Shown: positions 1 to 10,299 of the stretch, piece by piece
How the letters are laid out: each line of letters starts with the position of its first letter
Numbering within the stretch: position 1 is the first letter of the stretch
Assembly (NCBI GenBank): GCA_963565915.1
Contig: OY751490.1
Span: forward strand, 3,100,001 to 3,164,000
Source: Entoloma clypeatum
Taxonomy: Eukaryota; Basidiomycota; Agaricomycetes; Agaricales; Entolomataceae
DNA length: 64,000 nucleotides
Direction: 5' to 3'
The notes under the pieces: model-generated
What the model was told of the DNA's origin: nothing
Seen by the model: the letters and a program-made list of their open reading frames with translations, nothing else
The model's database searches: none
Position numbers and translations under genes: made by a program

Positions 1-651
1 TCGGCATCTCATCAACGTTTGATCTCCGACTTGCGCGTCGATGTTAGAGCAATACTGACACAGAAAATCCAAGCTGCCGAGTTTCAGCCCCTGTTTAATC
101 CCACCAGGAATTTCAGGTTTCTCTGTAACGCGCCTCAAACGCAACTAGATCTCATGGGTGCCTCGAATGCATATGGACACAACTTCCATAATAGTTCCCA
201 AAAATTGAAGAGCGTTCGGGCCGCTCGACGTGTACCCTCAAATCAAAAGGTGCATGTATAGCGATCGTTACGATGTTCTGCCGTTCGCAACGAGTCAGCG
301 CGATTGCGCCTCTTCAGACTCATGCTGCTAACTCGATACAAACTTGAAAGTTCGTGGATGTACCCTTGCATACCCAGGGATAAGCATCGACTTCTCAGAG
401 TAACGAGCTGACCCTCCACCTTGCCCCTTACAGATCGACTTAAATCCAGTCAGCAATGCAGGCTAATAGGCCCGTGGCATAGGATCGCCGAGGCTCGTAC
501 AACCATGCCAGATCGTTTACCCAGATCGTGCGTCCAGTCTAGCATTTTGCCTAGCACTTGATGAGATAATTACTTCGGTTAGGGCCACCATACCGTCAAA
601 TACCGCCTCGCCCCGCTTTGCAGGGATTGGGTTATAACATCTCCCCTCATC
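1..651. other. no gene recognised; upstream region of the transporter gene
   Basis: No convincing coding exon, repeat or RNA gene is visible. The short open frame at 19-261 (+) has no recognisable domain and no codon pattern that stands out. The segment presumably contains the promoter of the transporter gene that starts at 652, but no clear TATA box is seen. Confidence 0.4.
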
Positions 652-3220
652 ATGTCTCTTGAGAAAGATGAAAATTTTGACAATTCTCCTTCGAGGACTA
701 TCAGCTTCGGAGGCGAAGGGAGCCTTCCCCCACCCCCAGCATTTAGCGAGGCAGAGGAGAAGAAATTATGGCGGAAGATAGATCTGAGGCTCGTGCCTAT
801 CCTCACCTTAATGTATCTACTGTCTTTCATGGACCGAGGTGATGTTGTGTGCATTGCATTCGATAAATTTCTGAAGATGGTAAACTTTACAGGCAATATC
901 GGTACCACCCTTTTCATAGCTTCAGAAAATGTTTCGCTGATTCTAACTGAAGCAAATGCCAGATTGCAAGGTCTGGGAACACAGCTTCATCTCACAGGGA
1001 ACCGATACAACGTTGCCCTCGTGAGTTTTGCACTTCTGTCATCAACCCCAGAACTTTATGCATTTCCCAAGATGGTGACTATCATTGTATGTTGAGAGAT
1101 CTTCTGGTTGTTCACTCCAAGTTGATCGTGACGCGGACAGCCTTATTGTTTATGTGAACTTCCGGCGAAGTACGTGTGCTACCGTTTCGACGTCCCGCTC
1201 CCTTGCACAGCTAACCTGATTACCTAGTCTCGTTCTCAAGAAGTTCCGTCCTTCACGGTATGTATTCAGTGACTGCCGGGATGGATGGTTCTTCTCATCT
1301 ATTTTCCGGCTCTGCAGGTGGCTTCCAGGAATCACAGTACTTATGCTTTATGGGTCGTCTTTTTTGGGCAACCGCTGAACTTTTCTGGCAGTTCGTCTGG
1401 GGAATGGTCATGTACGTGTCATTAGATGCACAACATTTAGGTCAAGTTAACATGTTTCCCATCAGAACATTAATGGGATTGGTTAAGACGTAAGCTATGG
1501 TACAATGGATGGTGACGCCAGACTGATTCTCTTAGCTATCACCAGCTTCTTGTTGTCCGTGCCCTCCTGGGAATTTTCGAAGCAGGTCTATTTCCTGGAG
1601 TGGTGTACTAGTACGTCAGCAGCTGTTGTGCTTCATGCCCCTCGACATTGACCACCCTCGCGTAGCCTATCGATTTGGTACCCGCGCCATATGCTGCAGT
1701 ACCGAATTGGTATCTTCTTCGGAGCTGCATCTATGGCTGGCGCCTTTTCTGGATTTCTTGCGTATGGTGTCAGTTTCATGGATGGTATTCAAGGTCTTGA
1801 GGCTTGGTCTTGGATCTTCGTAAGTTTCAAGTCGAAATTGAATCGAATTCTGTGTCGGGAACAAATCGGTTGTGCCAAAGATTCTGGAAGGCATAATCAC
1901 TGTCGGGGTCGCTCTCATCGCGGTTCTTGGTATGTCATTGTTCCACCAATGCCCCAATATTTTCACGTTTGTGTTCCATTGCCAGTGATGGTCGATTTTC
2001 CCGGAACTGCAAAATTTCTTACGTCAGAAGAGCGCGCATACGTGATCTGGAGGAAGAGTGAGTACTATTTACATTCGTGCACCCCCGTCTAATTACCCTT
2101 TAGAATATGACAATTCGTCGGTAGGCGAGGAGGAGCACTTTGAGGTGCGCCATCTGATCGCTGCGATTACAGATTGGCAGGTATGTCCATGCGATGTTGG
2201 CCTCCTCAAGGATCTGATTAGTGCCATAGGTATATGTGCACATCCTGATACATATGTCTATCAACGCTCCTGGCCAGTGTTCTACTTTTGCCGATTCGGA
2301 ATGGCCATCGTCCTTACTGACTTTCTTTCAGCCTCCGGCATCACATTTTTCCTACCGTTAGTTTTTCAAGATGCTCCGATGACGAGTCATTAACCCTGTC
2401 ATGTTTAGAACAATCATTCACTCGTTCGTGAAGAGACTGTAATTGCGCTTCAAACTAATCTCGGCTTCCTTCTAGATTCGGTTATTCTTCTACGATCACT
2501 CAGCTCCTCAGCGTCCCCCCTTATGTTTGTGCTAGTATGTCGCTCTTCCTTTTTTTCATCTCGTCCTTGGCGTCTGATGCAGAAACATGCAGCCATTTCA
2601 ATCTTCGTTGTCGCCCACTACTCGGATAAGCTGAAGATGCGATCGCCTTTCATTTTGGGCGGGTTGACAATTAGCCTCATCGGATTCTCGATTAACATTT
2701 CCAACGCATCGAATGGTATCAAGTATTTCGGGATATTTACCTGCGTCGCTGGTACCTATGCTGCGATACCGGGTCTCATCGCATGGTGGCTACCCTCTTC
2801 ATCCTCATTGTTTTTTTGTTCATTTGTGCCGGGCTTTCGTAGGCTGGGCAACAACCTCTCCGGTCAATACAAACGCGGTAGTGGGATGGCTCTTCAAATT
2901 GGTATCGGAAATTTTGGCGGTGCAATGGCATGCAATTTCTATCGCTCAAAAGACTCTCCCCGATTTATTCTTGGCCGTGAGTCACATCCGAGCTTGAACC
3001 CTTCTTGACTGATTTGAATTTTGCAGACGCCCTAGCGTTGATGTTTATTGGGCTCGGCCTCATCATGGTCCCCATTGCCGTGCTTTCTTATATCCGAATT
3101 AATAACAAGCGAGACGCTGCGGAGCGGGCTGCTCTCAAGAGCGGGCACCCTCCAAAATACACTGCTCGTGAATTGCAGATCTTGGGGGATCGTGCGCCAG
3201 ACTTCAGATACACTCTCTGA
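652..3220 (+). CDS. Major facilitator superfamily transporter (allantoate permease / anion:cation symporter type), intron-rich
   Basis: Integral membrane transporter, probably plasma membrane, for small organic anions or vitamins; substrate not predictable. The start at 652 gives a hydrophilic N-terminus followed by KIDLRLVPILTLMYLLSFMD, the typical start of TM1 in this family. Inferred exons: 652-838, 893-901, 953-1020, 1072-1086, 1141-1169, 1228-1257, 1318-1336, 1392-1411, 1466-1489, 1536-1610, 1666-1819, 1881-1929, 1986-2057, 2104-2180, 2230 to about 2275, about 2331-2359, 2409 to about 2423, 2476-2534, 2593-2785, 2843-2976, 3027-3220. Phases add up through exon 14. Joined exons give family motifs such as WGMVITLMGLVKTYHQLLVV, GIFEAGLFPGVVYYLS and WYPRHMLQYRIGIFFGAASM. 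Introns use GT-AG and are about 50-65 bases. The donor near 2275 is unresolved (a GC donor would keep frame). The C-terminus ends APDFRYTL. The gene looks intact. Confidence 0.85.
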
Positions 3221-3880
3221 AATCTTCGAACAGGAGCGACTTTGCAGAAAGCCTTTAGGATTGGAATGCATACCAAAAGCACGACAACAAATTGCAGGGC
3301 GACTAGTATACCATGCTGTATTTGAATTCCCCGCGTATTCCCTTTATGCATAGATATTGTTCTTGTCTGCGTCATCATCATCATCATCCTTAGAGGATTG
3401 CGACGAATAGTCAATCGTCCGAAGCTCAAGAAGGCGGCCCTCATCAGGCTGCCAAATTCCACCGTCACTTGTCTCCTGATTCCCCAACTTTTAGTAGCGA
3501 ACGGCAATCACCTTCCATCTTTTATCTAGATAGGTAGATCTTGCATGACGATATGGTCAACTAGGAAGCGTTCATGCTTGTTTACTTGCCGCCGACATAG
3601 ATGGATATCGGAGGTTTTCTGACTCTACAACTTATCTCTTATCCTTAGCTACAAGCAACACTTGACACTGCCGATCATAGCTGACAATCTGGCATGGTGG
3701 GCCGATGGATGGCTGGACTCTCAAAACTGGACTCCCTGTCTAAACAGGAGGTGGGTCGACCGTCTGGCCGGGGGAACATGTCCTCGCATGCACAGGCATA
3801 TAACGTTTTCTGTCAGTTCGAAAACGTCCCGTGAGGGGTACCCCGCGTTCCTCGTCCGAGCTAGAGTTGGCTCGCGATAA
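3221..3880. other. intergenic, nothing recognised
   Basis: No exon of the transporter or of another gene is recognisable here. It separates the transporter gene from the partial copy of its 3' end. Confidence 0.4.
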
Positions 3881-4216
3881 CTTCAGATTGGAATAGGGGA
3901 CTTCAGCAGTGCAATGGCATGCAATTTCTTCGCTCAAAGACTGTCCCCAATTTTGAGTCATAATTCTCTTCGAATTCGATATCCTGAGGTTGAACCCTGT
4001 TTGTTTGATTTGATTTTTGCAGACGCTCTAGAATCGATGATTATCGGGATTGGCTTCGTCATGGTCCCCATCGCCGTCCCTTCTTATATGCGAATAAATA
4101 GCAAGCGAAGCTCTGCAGAGAGGGCTGCTGTTGAGAGCGGGCAGCCCCCAAATTATGCCGGTCGTGAATTGCGGATGATGGGGAATCGTGCACCTGACTT
4201 CAGGTACACTCTCTGA
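3881..4216 (+). pseudogene. Partial duplicate of the 3' exons of the transporter gene
   Basis: This stretch matches 2894-3220 of the upstream transporter: the end of the penultimate exon (AMACNFF against AMACNFY), the following intron with its TTTTTGCAG acceptor near 4020, and the whole last exon, ending APDFRYTL and a stop at 4214-4216 exactly as in the parent. The copy lacks all upstream exons, and the donor site corresponding to GTGAGT at 2977 is destroyed, so it cannot make a transporter. The two copies have diverged noticeably (for example KRSSAERAAVESG against KRDAAERAALKSG), so the duplication is not recent. It could be the remnant of a full tandem paralogue whose 5' part was lost. Confidence 0.8.
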
Positions 4217-4421
4217 CGAGGGCGGCATTTCGTATGGCATTACTATGACCTATTAAAACCGCGGAGCGTACTGTATATCGTGTAATGAGGTTTGGGATAT
4301 CAGTTGGGGAAAAGGGATCAACATCAGGATTCATAGAACCGATATTTCTGCTCCCAAGTTTGAGTATTGACACCTGCGCCAAACTTCGCCAACGAAATCT
4401 GCCATGATGCGATTAGTTTCT

Positions 4422-5674
4422 TTAGACGGGTGGCTGCGAAAGCGATCTATTATTGAAAAATGCCATGGACTGAATATCGTTGTAGACGTACCCAGGGATC
4501 CAATAAAAGTAATGTTCTGGGTCCGAACACGCTCCGATGGTAGAACATCCATGCTCCGCCGTACATTGTGTGCATGAATCAGCGCTCACATAGCCAAAAG
4601 CAGCATCTCCAGGATTTGGACCCAGAACACCGTTCCAGATGGTGGAGAAGTCGACGTAAGAAACATCTAGTTTCGGCCCGCTGGTCCTCGTATGCAGGTT
4701 GTACAATTCATTGAAGACGGTTTGTTTGAATGCCTCGCCTGAAGGGGTAGTAGTCCCACGACCGTAAACATCAAGAACCAAGAAGGAGCGGGCGTTCGTT
4801 GGTGGACTGGCTAATATTTCGATTTGATTCAGTAGAGCATGGGCAGCTCCTTGCATGTGATCACCATCGACTAGAAGAAGGGTATGTAAGATGAGCAGTA
4901 TACTGTGAGTCCTGCAGCGTCATTTACTAACCGAGAGATGCGAGGTAATCACTGTATATTCAAGTTAAAAAGCATTTCATGAAGCATTGGAACCACCGAC
5001 TTTATGCCAAAGAAGATGCTATACAACGTAGTGTCGGGGTCGAGGTTGTTGCCCTGGCTCAGAAACGTCTTGACTGTTCATGACGGATCAGTATGACACC
5101 TGTGGCTCGAGCAACATCAACGACCTTGTCCAACGAAGTCAACTTTCCTCGGATTACTAGGCCACAACGATAAATCGATACATGCACCAGATTGCTTGCG
5201 TGAGTAGATGAGTGCTCGTCAGAAAAGGAAGCGAATGAGTACTAACTGCATAATTTTTCAACGTTATATTGCCCAGGTCAAATGTGATGTCTTCAATCCA
5301 AGTGTATCCATTGGTAGACCGGCCGCCCGCTAGAACACTAGGAGGAACAAGGACCGGGGGGTCCAACGGAGATCCATCCCCTCTCCCACCATCTGTGTAG
5401 CTGTCCTGTGAGTCGCATGCAATGTTAGTCGGGGTCCGTTTGGTTTTGTGAGTGAAGATCCAGCAAAGCGCACACCAAAAGATACAATCGTCTTGAACTT
5501 TTCGGGACGGATACCTGCGTTCACATCGGATGTATTGCCGCCGAGTTGCCCACATCGAGGTCCGACAGCAAGGTGGATTCCATCGTTATAGTTCGGGTCT
5601 ATCTGGATAGGGTATTGGTGGAGGGCGTGGGCATACGCAACCACTACAGTGAGAATAAAGAACGGTGTCAACAT
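4422..5674 (-). CDS. Secreted GDSL/SGNH-type esterase-lipase (carbohydrate esterase 16-like)
   Basis: Predicted secreted serine hydrolase, acting on ester bonds of carbohydrates or lipids outside the cell. Six exons on the minus strand: 5674-5474, 5405-5247, 5194-5125, 5073-5001, 4951-4932, 4870-4422; phases agree and give 323 residues, the usual size of the family. Residues 1-17 (MLTPFFILTVVVAYAHA) are a signal peptide. Block I reads SFGDSYTDGG across the first intron and holds the catalytic serine. FFGINDYLASL supplies the Asn block and DPEHYFYWIPG near the C-terminus is the Asp-x-x-His block. Eight or more cysteines suggest disulfides in the last 60 residues. All introns are 49-69 bases with GT-AG ends. 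No frameshift is seen. It is transcribed convergently with the transporter gene. Substrate is inference. Confidence 0.87.
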
Positions 5675-6232
5675 GCTGTAGGTATTCAGGTGGAACCTGC
5701 CTTGTTATAGACCTGTTTACAGCCATTATTTTCCATGACGATAGAGAAAATAAACACTACACGTGTTGCATATGAACGAAAATCGTACCAAGCTTGTTTG
5801 TACTCTGGGTGACCATGTGTTTAAAACTTTTTCAGAGAAGCTTGAATATCTCCATGCAGGCTTCGTGAATGTACGGAATCGATCGGGAAATGATTCGGCT
5901 ATAACCTAACTTTACAGGAAGAATTCTCTGTACGTTGCAGTAGATCATATTTGCCACGCCTCTCAAACTACTTTGAACGGGATCTGATTGGCTGCTCGCC
6001 CTTTCAAAGTCACTTTGAGAGGGGGTGCAAATATGCTCTATTAGAGGCTTCCCGGTGAGGGAGAGTCGAAAATTCGGGGTGTTTGAAATTTTGGTCACCC
6101 TCGGGTCACAATCGGCAGTTTGATTTCCGACTGACAGCACCCCTGAAAGCCCCTTGTGATGCCCAGTCAAAACCGAACCTGGCAGGGAACCGAAATAATC
6201 GGCACTGGATAACTTTCCGTAACGTTTAGAAT
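5675..6232. other. intergenic, nothing recognised
   Basis: Promoter side of the hydrolase gene. An open frame at 5832-6170 (-) shows no domain and is probably chance. Confidence 0.35.
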
Positions 6233-6420
6233 CATCAGCAAACTGGGGGCCCGTTCTGGAGCGGTTGAGACCGGTCTATAGCATGTCATAGTGCCATAGC
6301 GCCATAGAGAAGGATATTAGGTTTATAACACTCTGGAGCGCCCACTGTGAGGTATGGAGTGTTCCATAGCATCACGTGCAAACTCTAGAGCACTCTATAG
6401 CATTCCATAGCAACCCCTCA
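6233..6420 (+). repeat. Family X repeat, fragment with terminal motif CATCAGCAAAC
   Basis: Starts with CATCAGCAAAC at 6233-6243 and continues into degenerate GCCATAG/TCCATAGC words (6275-6410). The same terminus plus the same kind of words recurs at 21436-21446, 42541-42550, 56251-56260 and 61547-61557. No coding capacity. Confidence 0.55.
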
Positions 6421-7115
6421 GCTCTTGAGATCCCCATACCACCATAGTACACGAGCAGTACAGAGTGCTCCGGAGCCTTCAGGAGGAATGAATGAATGTA
6501 TATTTGCTCCGTTCCTCGCACGCACACAAAAATTTCGTTGCAAAAAAAAAAAACATTATCATTGGAATGACATTTCAGTGTCGAGCTACAGTACTGATTC
6601 AAATCAATGGTAATTCTGAGTCACCCCGAGTATCATCATGACCATGGTCATGATTCCCTCAGCCAAAAACTCTCCCCCAGTAGCTATGGTCGCTCATGGA
6701 ATCCTCGAAAAGCTGTTACACGTTCCCCATGGCAGGGCAATGGTGAGAGACAAGGGGGGGTGCAGGAGCGAGCGACTCACAGGAAATGGCCACGGAGGCC
6801 TTCGGCATGCGCCGAATCCCCACACCACCTCATTGCCGCCTCCCGCTGTCTCCTTCTCGTTGCCGGTCTGTCGTTCGTTACCGCTGTCAGCCTGTTCGTA
6901 GCCTGGTCTTGTGGTCTTTGCGTGCCCGCTGTCTTCGCTGTGGTCCCGCGTCTTTTTTTTTGTCACTGTCACTCGTCGTTTCCCGTGCGTCCCGCTCGTC
7001 GTCGTCGTCACCGCCTTGATGTGGTGCATGGCTTGGGGGCATTGGGCCGTTGTGGGTTGGTCCGTGTGTTGTCGTCACTGGCCTGTTCGTCACTTGTTTG
7101 TTACTCGTCTGTCTG
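6421..7115. other. non-coding, GC-rich degenerate repeat; left flank of element A
   Basis: The stretch 6830-7115 is rich in CCTGT/CGTC words and resembles the tandem repeat found on the other side of element A (from 19883), which fits one ancestral repeat split by the insertion. Overlapping open frames in several phases look like by-products of the repeat. Confidence 0.4.
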
Positions 7116-7120
7116 CCTGC

Positions 7121-7409
7121 TGTTGAGGCGACGCTAAGTCAAACGACGTCGCGAGCCCAAACTTAGGAACGAAGTGGAAAGATGGTACGAGAACTGTATT
7201 GCCAAGAGACCCAGCGGGAATCTCAAGAGAACAAGCTATCGAATACAAGTGAAAGTACTCTACTTATATATGTAAATTCCATGAGGCTGCGTTGTGGCAG
7301 CGTCATGCTGCGCGATAATGATAAGATGTCCTCATGTACGATATGATGTAGATAAGATAAGATCGAGATAAGATAGGATAAAGTGAAAAGTGAAAATACG
7401 ATCATAACA
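7121..7409 (-). repeat. 3' LTR of element A
   Basis: 289 bases, TG...CA ends, near-identical to 19594-19882. The purine tract AGAAAGGGGG (minus strand, 7412-7421) directly before it is the polypurine tract and overlaps the end of pol. Confidence 0.93.
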
Positions 7410-7420
7410 TTACCCCCTTT

Positions 7421-9913
7421 CTAGATCTCGACTTCCAGGCGAGATATGATGTCGTCCGGGGTGTCCGTGAAATTTTCATATGGTTTAAATTCCAATCCTT
7501 CAAAGATGTTTGCGCGTAAGTGCCGGGGTGCATTCGGGTTTAATTTAAAGAAGTCCTCCACCGCTTCCTTGGCATGTTCTAGGTGATCCTCGGGTTCCCA
7601 CGTGTTGTGGTCCTGAGTCAGACCCTCCCATTGCACTAAATATTCCAGCTTTCCTCTCTTCAACCTTGAGTCAATAACTTTTGCGACATCATACTCCTCT
7701 TCGCCATTGATAACTATCGGATTTGGTGCCTGCACCCTTTGTGATATAAATAGTGGTTCCTTAAATAATCGGACTCGTGATACATTGATGACCGGGTGGA
7801 TTTTCCAAGTTTTCGGTAATTTAAGTTCTACAGCGTGTGACGAAATGATTTTGGTTATGGTATAGGGTCCAATCCATCGTTCGGCAAGTTTCTTTAAGGG
7901 TCGGTTCAACTTCAGGTCTTTAGTCGATAACCAAACTTTGTCGCCAACTTTGTAAACTGGTGCATCACCCCGTTTCAGGTTCGCATACCGTTCCATCTCT
8001 TCTCGTGCTTTTACTAGCGCCGCTTCTGCCTCCTCATGAATCTTCTTCATTCGCTCTGCGAATTCTTTTGCCGGTTCTGACTTTTCTGCCCTCCGAGGTT
8101 CTACGCCCATCCTAGGGTTAAACCCATAATTTACATAGAACGGCGAAAACTGAGTTGCCGTGTGAATTTTATTATTATAGGCGAACTCCGCGGTTGCCAT
8201 CCATTCGGGCCAATCTGTTTGCCGATGGGAAATAAATGATCTTAGATATTGTTCCAACTCCTGGTTGATGCGTTCCGTCTGTCCGTCTGTTTGCGGATGA
8301 TACACTGTTGATAATTTAGTTGTGATCCCCAATATTTTATTTAGTTCCTTCATAAATATTGCCGCAAATTGTGGTCCTCGGTCTGACGTTAATGATTCTG
8401 GCAGTCCATGAAGTTTCCAGACTTCGTCCCGATATAGTTTAGCTAATCCTTCTGCTGAGACTTCATCGCGTGTTTTGATAAAGTGTGATTGCTTTGTTGA
8501 TCTGCAAGCCACAACTAATACTGCGTTGTACCCCTGAGCTTCTGGGAGTCCTACGATAAAATCTGCTGTAACATGTTTCCATGGTCCTGCATGTTCCGTG
8601 TTTGCTTTTAATTTACCGGCTAGCGGTTGAGGCACGTTTTTTGATCGTTGACATCTGTCGCAGCCCTCGACGTATGCTTTGACCATGTTTGTAATACTAG
8701 GCCACCAATAATTACGTGTAACCAATTCCAGGGTCTTCCACTGCCCTGGGTGTCCTGCAACTGGGTTGTCGTGGTGTAATTTAATTATTTCCTCCCTGAG
8801 TTCCTGACTTTTCGGAACATAAACCTTTCCTCTATGTAACCAGATTCCCTGCTCTTCATGCCATTCATCTGCGCGCAATGTTTTGGTATTTGTTTTCTTT
8901 AACTCTTCCACTGCTTTCAAGACTTGTTCGTCAAACTCCTTGGCATCCCTGATGCGTTTTAATAGTTTACTTTCTTCTCCATCAATAAGTATGTGACCGC
9001 GATCCATTGCTCGCAGGTGGAAGTATTCCGGTTTTAATAATGTTACGTCTTCGTTGTCATTTTCCACCCCCTTTCTATGATCGACCCTTCTCGAAAGAGC
9101 ATCCGCCTTTCCCATTGAGGTGCCAGCTTTGTGTATTAATTTAGAGTTGAAGCGTGTTAGATACAACGCCCAGCGTGCTTGTCTGCGATTAAGCTTTCGT
9201 CCCTGCATGAAGTACTCGAGGTTTTTATGATCGGTCCAGATCTCGACCTCGTGTTTGGCTCCTTCAAGGTGGTGTCTCCATGCTTCCAGCGCTCGAATTA
9301 TGCCCAGCATTTCTTTATCGTGTACGTCGTAATTTCGTTCTACGTCATTCAATCCTTTCGATAGAAAGGCACATGGCCTCCATTTCTCATCCTCGCATTC
9401 CATAGATAGAATTGCTCCTGTAGCAAAGTCCGATGCATCTGATTCTACTCTTAACTTCCGATCTGGATCGGGAGATACTAATATAGGTGCTTCCGTAAAT
9501 AATTTCTTTAGCATATCGAACGCTTCCTCCTGTTCCTCTTTCCAATTCCAGATTGTTTCTTTTCTTGTTAATTTATGTAATGGTCCTGCCACTTTAGAGA
9601 AGTCTTTGACAAATCTTCGATAGAAATTGGCCAATCCTAGAAACGACTGGACTTCTTTGACTTTCGTTGGTTTCGGCCATTGTTTGATGGCGTCTACTTT
9701 TGAAGGATCCATTCGAATTCCGTCTTTCCCAATAATTAACCCTAAGAACTCTATTTCGTCTCTGTCAAAGAAACATTTTCCCGGTTTTAAGAATAAGTCG
9801 TTTTCCCATAATCTTTTTAGAATTTCCTCCACGATTTCACTGTGTCCTTTTCCTCCTTCAGTTGCTACCAATATATCATCGATATAGATAACTACGTCTC
9901 CTTGATCAATCAA
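7421..9913 (-). CDS. pol: Element A pol, second part: RT catalytic core, RNase H, integrase, chromodomain
   Basis: Continuation of the polyprotein started at 17880-16486; the two meet as FRD|LIDQGD once element B and one target copy are removed. The RT catalytic box is YIDD (VVIYIDDILV, residues 8-17). Next come the RT thumb (FLGLANFYRRFVKDFSK), RNase H ([31 protein letters not shown]), the integrase zinc-binding HHCC (HPGQWKTLE...CDRCQRSK), the integrase core ([36 protein letters not shown]) and a C-terminal chromodomain (EEYDVAKVIDSRLKRGKLEY, LVQWEGL, TWEPEDHL). The frame is fully open over 830 codons, so the only visible defect is the insertion of B just upstream of the catalytic box. The chromodomain suggests targeting to modified chromatin. 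The stop codon lies in the polypurine tract. Confidence 0.93.
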   Translation of the reverse strand: MIDQGDVVIYIDDILVATEGGKGHSEIVEEILKRLWENDLFLKPGKCFFDRDEIEFLGLIIGKDGIRMDPSKVDAIKQWPKPTKVKEVQSFLGLANFYRRFVKDFSKVAGPLHKLTRKETIWNWKEEQEEAFDMLKKLFTEAPILVSPDPDRKLRVESDASDFATGAILSMECEDEKWRPCAFLSKGLNDVERNYDVHDKEMLGIIRALEAWRHHLEGAKHEVEIWTDHKNLEYFMQGRKLNRRQARWALYLTRFNSKLIHKAGTSMGKADALSRRVDHRKGVENDNEDVTLLKPEYFHLRAMDRGHILIDGEESKLLKRIRDAKEFDEQVLKAVEELKKTNTKTLRADEWHEEQGIWLHRGKVYVPKSQELREEIIKLHHDNPVAGHPGQWKTLELVTRNYWWPSITNMVKAYVEGCDRCQRSKNVPQPLAGKLKANTEHAGPWKHVTADFIVGLPEAQGYNAVLVVACRSTKQSHFIKTRDEVSAEGLAKLYRDEVWKLHGLPESLTSDRGPQFAAIFMKELNKILGITTKLSTVYHPQTDGQTERINQELEQYLRSFISHRQTDWPEWMATAEFAYNNKIHTATQFSPFYVNYGFNPRMGVEPRRAEKSEPAKEFAERMKKIHEEAEAALVKAREEMERYANLKRGDAPVYKVGDKVWLSTKDLKLNRPLKKLAERWIGPYTITKIISSHAVELKLPKTWKIHPVINVSRVRLFKEPLFISQRVQAPNPIVINGEEEYDVAKVIDSRLKRGKLEYLVQWEGLTQDHNTWEPEDHLEHAKEAVEDFFKLNPNAPRHLRANIFEGLEFKPYENFTDTPDDIISRLEVEI

Positions 9914-9918
9914 GTCTC

Positions 9919-10286
9919 TGTTACGGACTAACGACTACGGACGTATACGCTTACTTTTTCACTTTTACTCATCGGCCCCCGCTTACACATATCGTATTAT
10001 ACTTTATTTCCTTTAGTATACTTCGCTCCCGCGCTGACTCGCTTTCCGCAGCGGTCTGACTCATTCCGCAGTCGTCTTACTCAGACGCACTGCCTTCCGC
10101 AGTTATCTTACTCAGATACACTGCCTTGCGCAGCACTGACTCATATGCTATCGCCTATAGTCAGTACCTATATAAACCCTTTGTACTATAGCTAGATTCC
10201 TTAGATTTAGCAATCACATTGCTCTTCGCCTTTCCATCTTCCTGCATACTCTGCCCGAACCTTGGAACGGTTTGTTACGCATAACA
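9919..10286 (+). repeat. 5' LTR of element B
   Basis: 368 bases, begins TGTTACGG and ends GCATAACA. U3 contains imperfect tandem units of about 31 bases built on CTTCCGCAG and CTTACTCAGA (10060-10140). Confidence 0.95.
10035..10213 (+). promoter_or_regulatory. Element B promoter: TGACTCA boxes, TATA box and inferred transcription start
   Basis: TATATAAA at 10169-10176 lies 34 bases before 10203, where the word AGATTTAGCAA (10203-10213) begins; this word is complementary to the primer site at 10289-10299, so 10203 is the inferred first base of the RNA. Upstream are TGACTCG (10035), TGACTCA (10057 and 10137) and TTACTCA (10077 and 10108), which match the Gcn4/AP-1 type bZIP site or close variants. 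The 3' LTR carries the same sites. Start and factor are inference. Confidence 0.7.
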
Positions 10287-10288
10287 AG

Positions 10289-10299
10289 TTGCTAAATCT
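10289..10299 (+). other. Self-primer binding site of element B
   Basis: TTGCTAAATCT starts two bases after the LTR end and is an exact 11-base complement of AGATTTAGCAA at 10203-10213 in the LTR. No match to a tRNA 3' end (TGG start) is present. This is the arrangement known for the Tf1/sushi group, where the first 11 bases of the RNA fold back as primer. Confidence 0.8.

Noticed and set aside
5832..6170. 112-codon minus-strand frame as a host gene
   Set aside because: No domain, no homology to neighbouring elements and no splicing signals that extend it.
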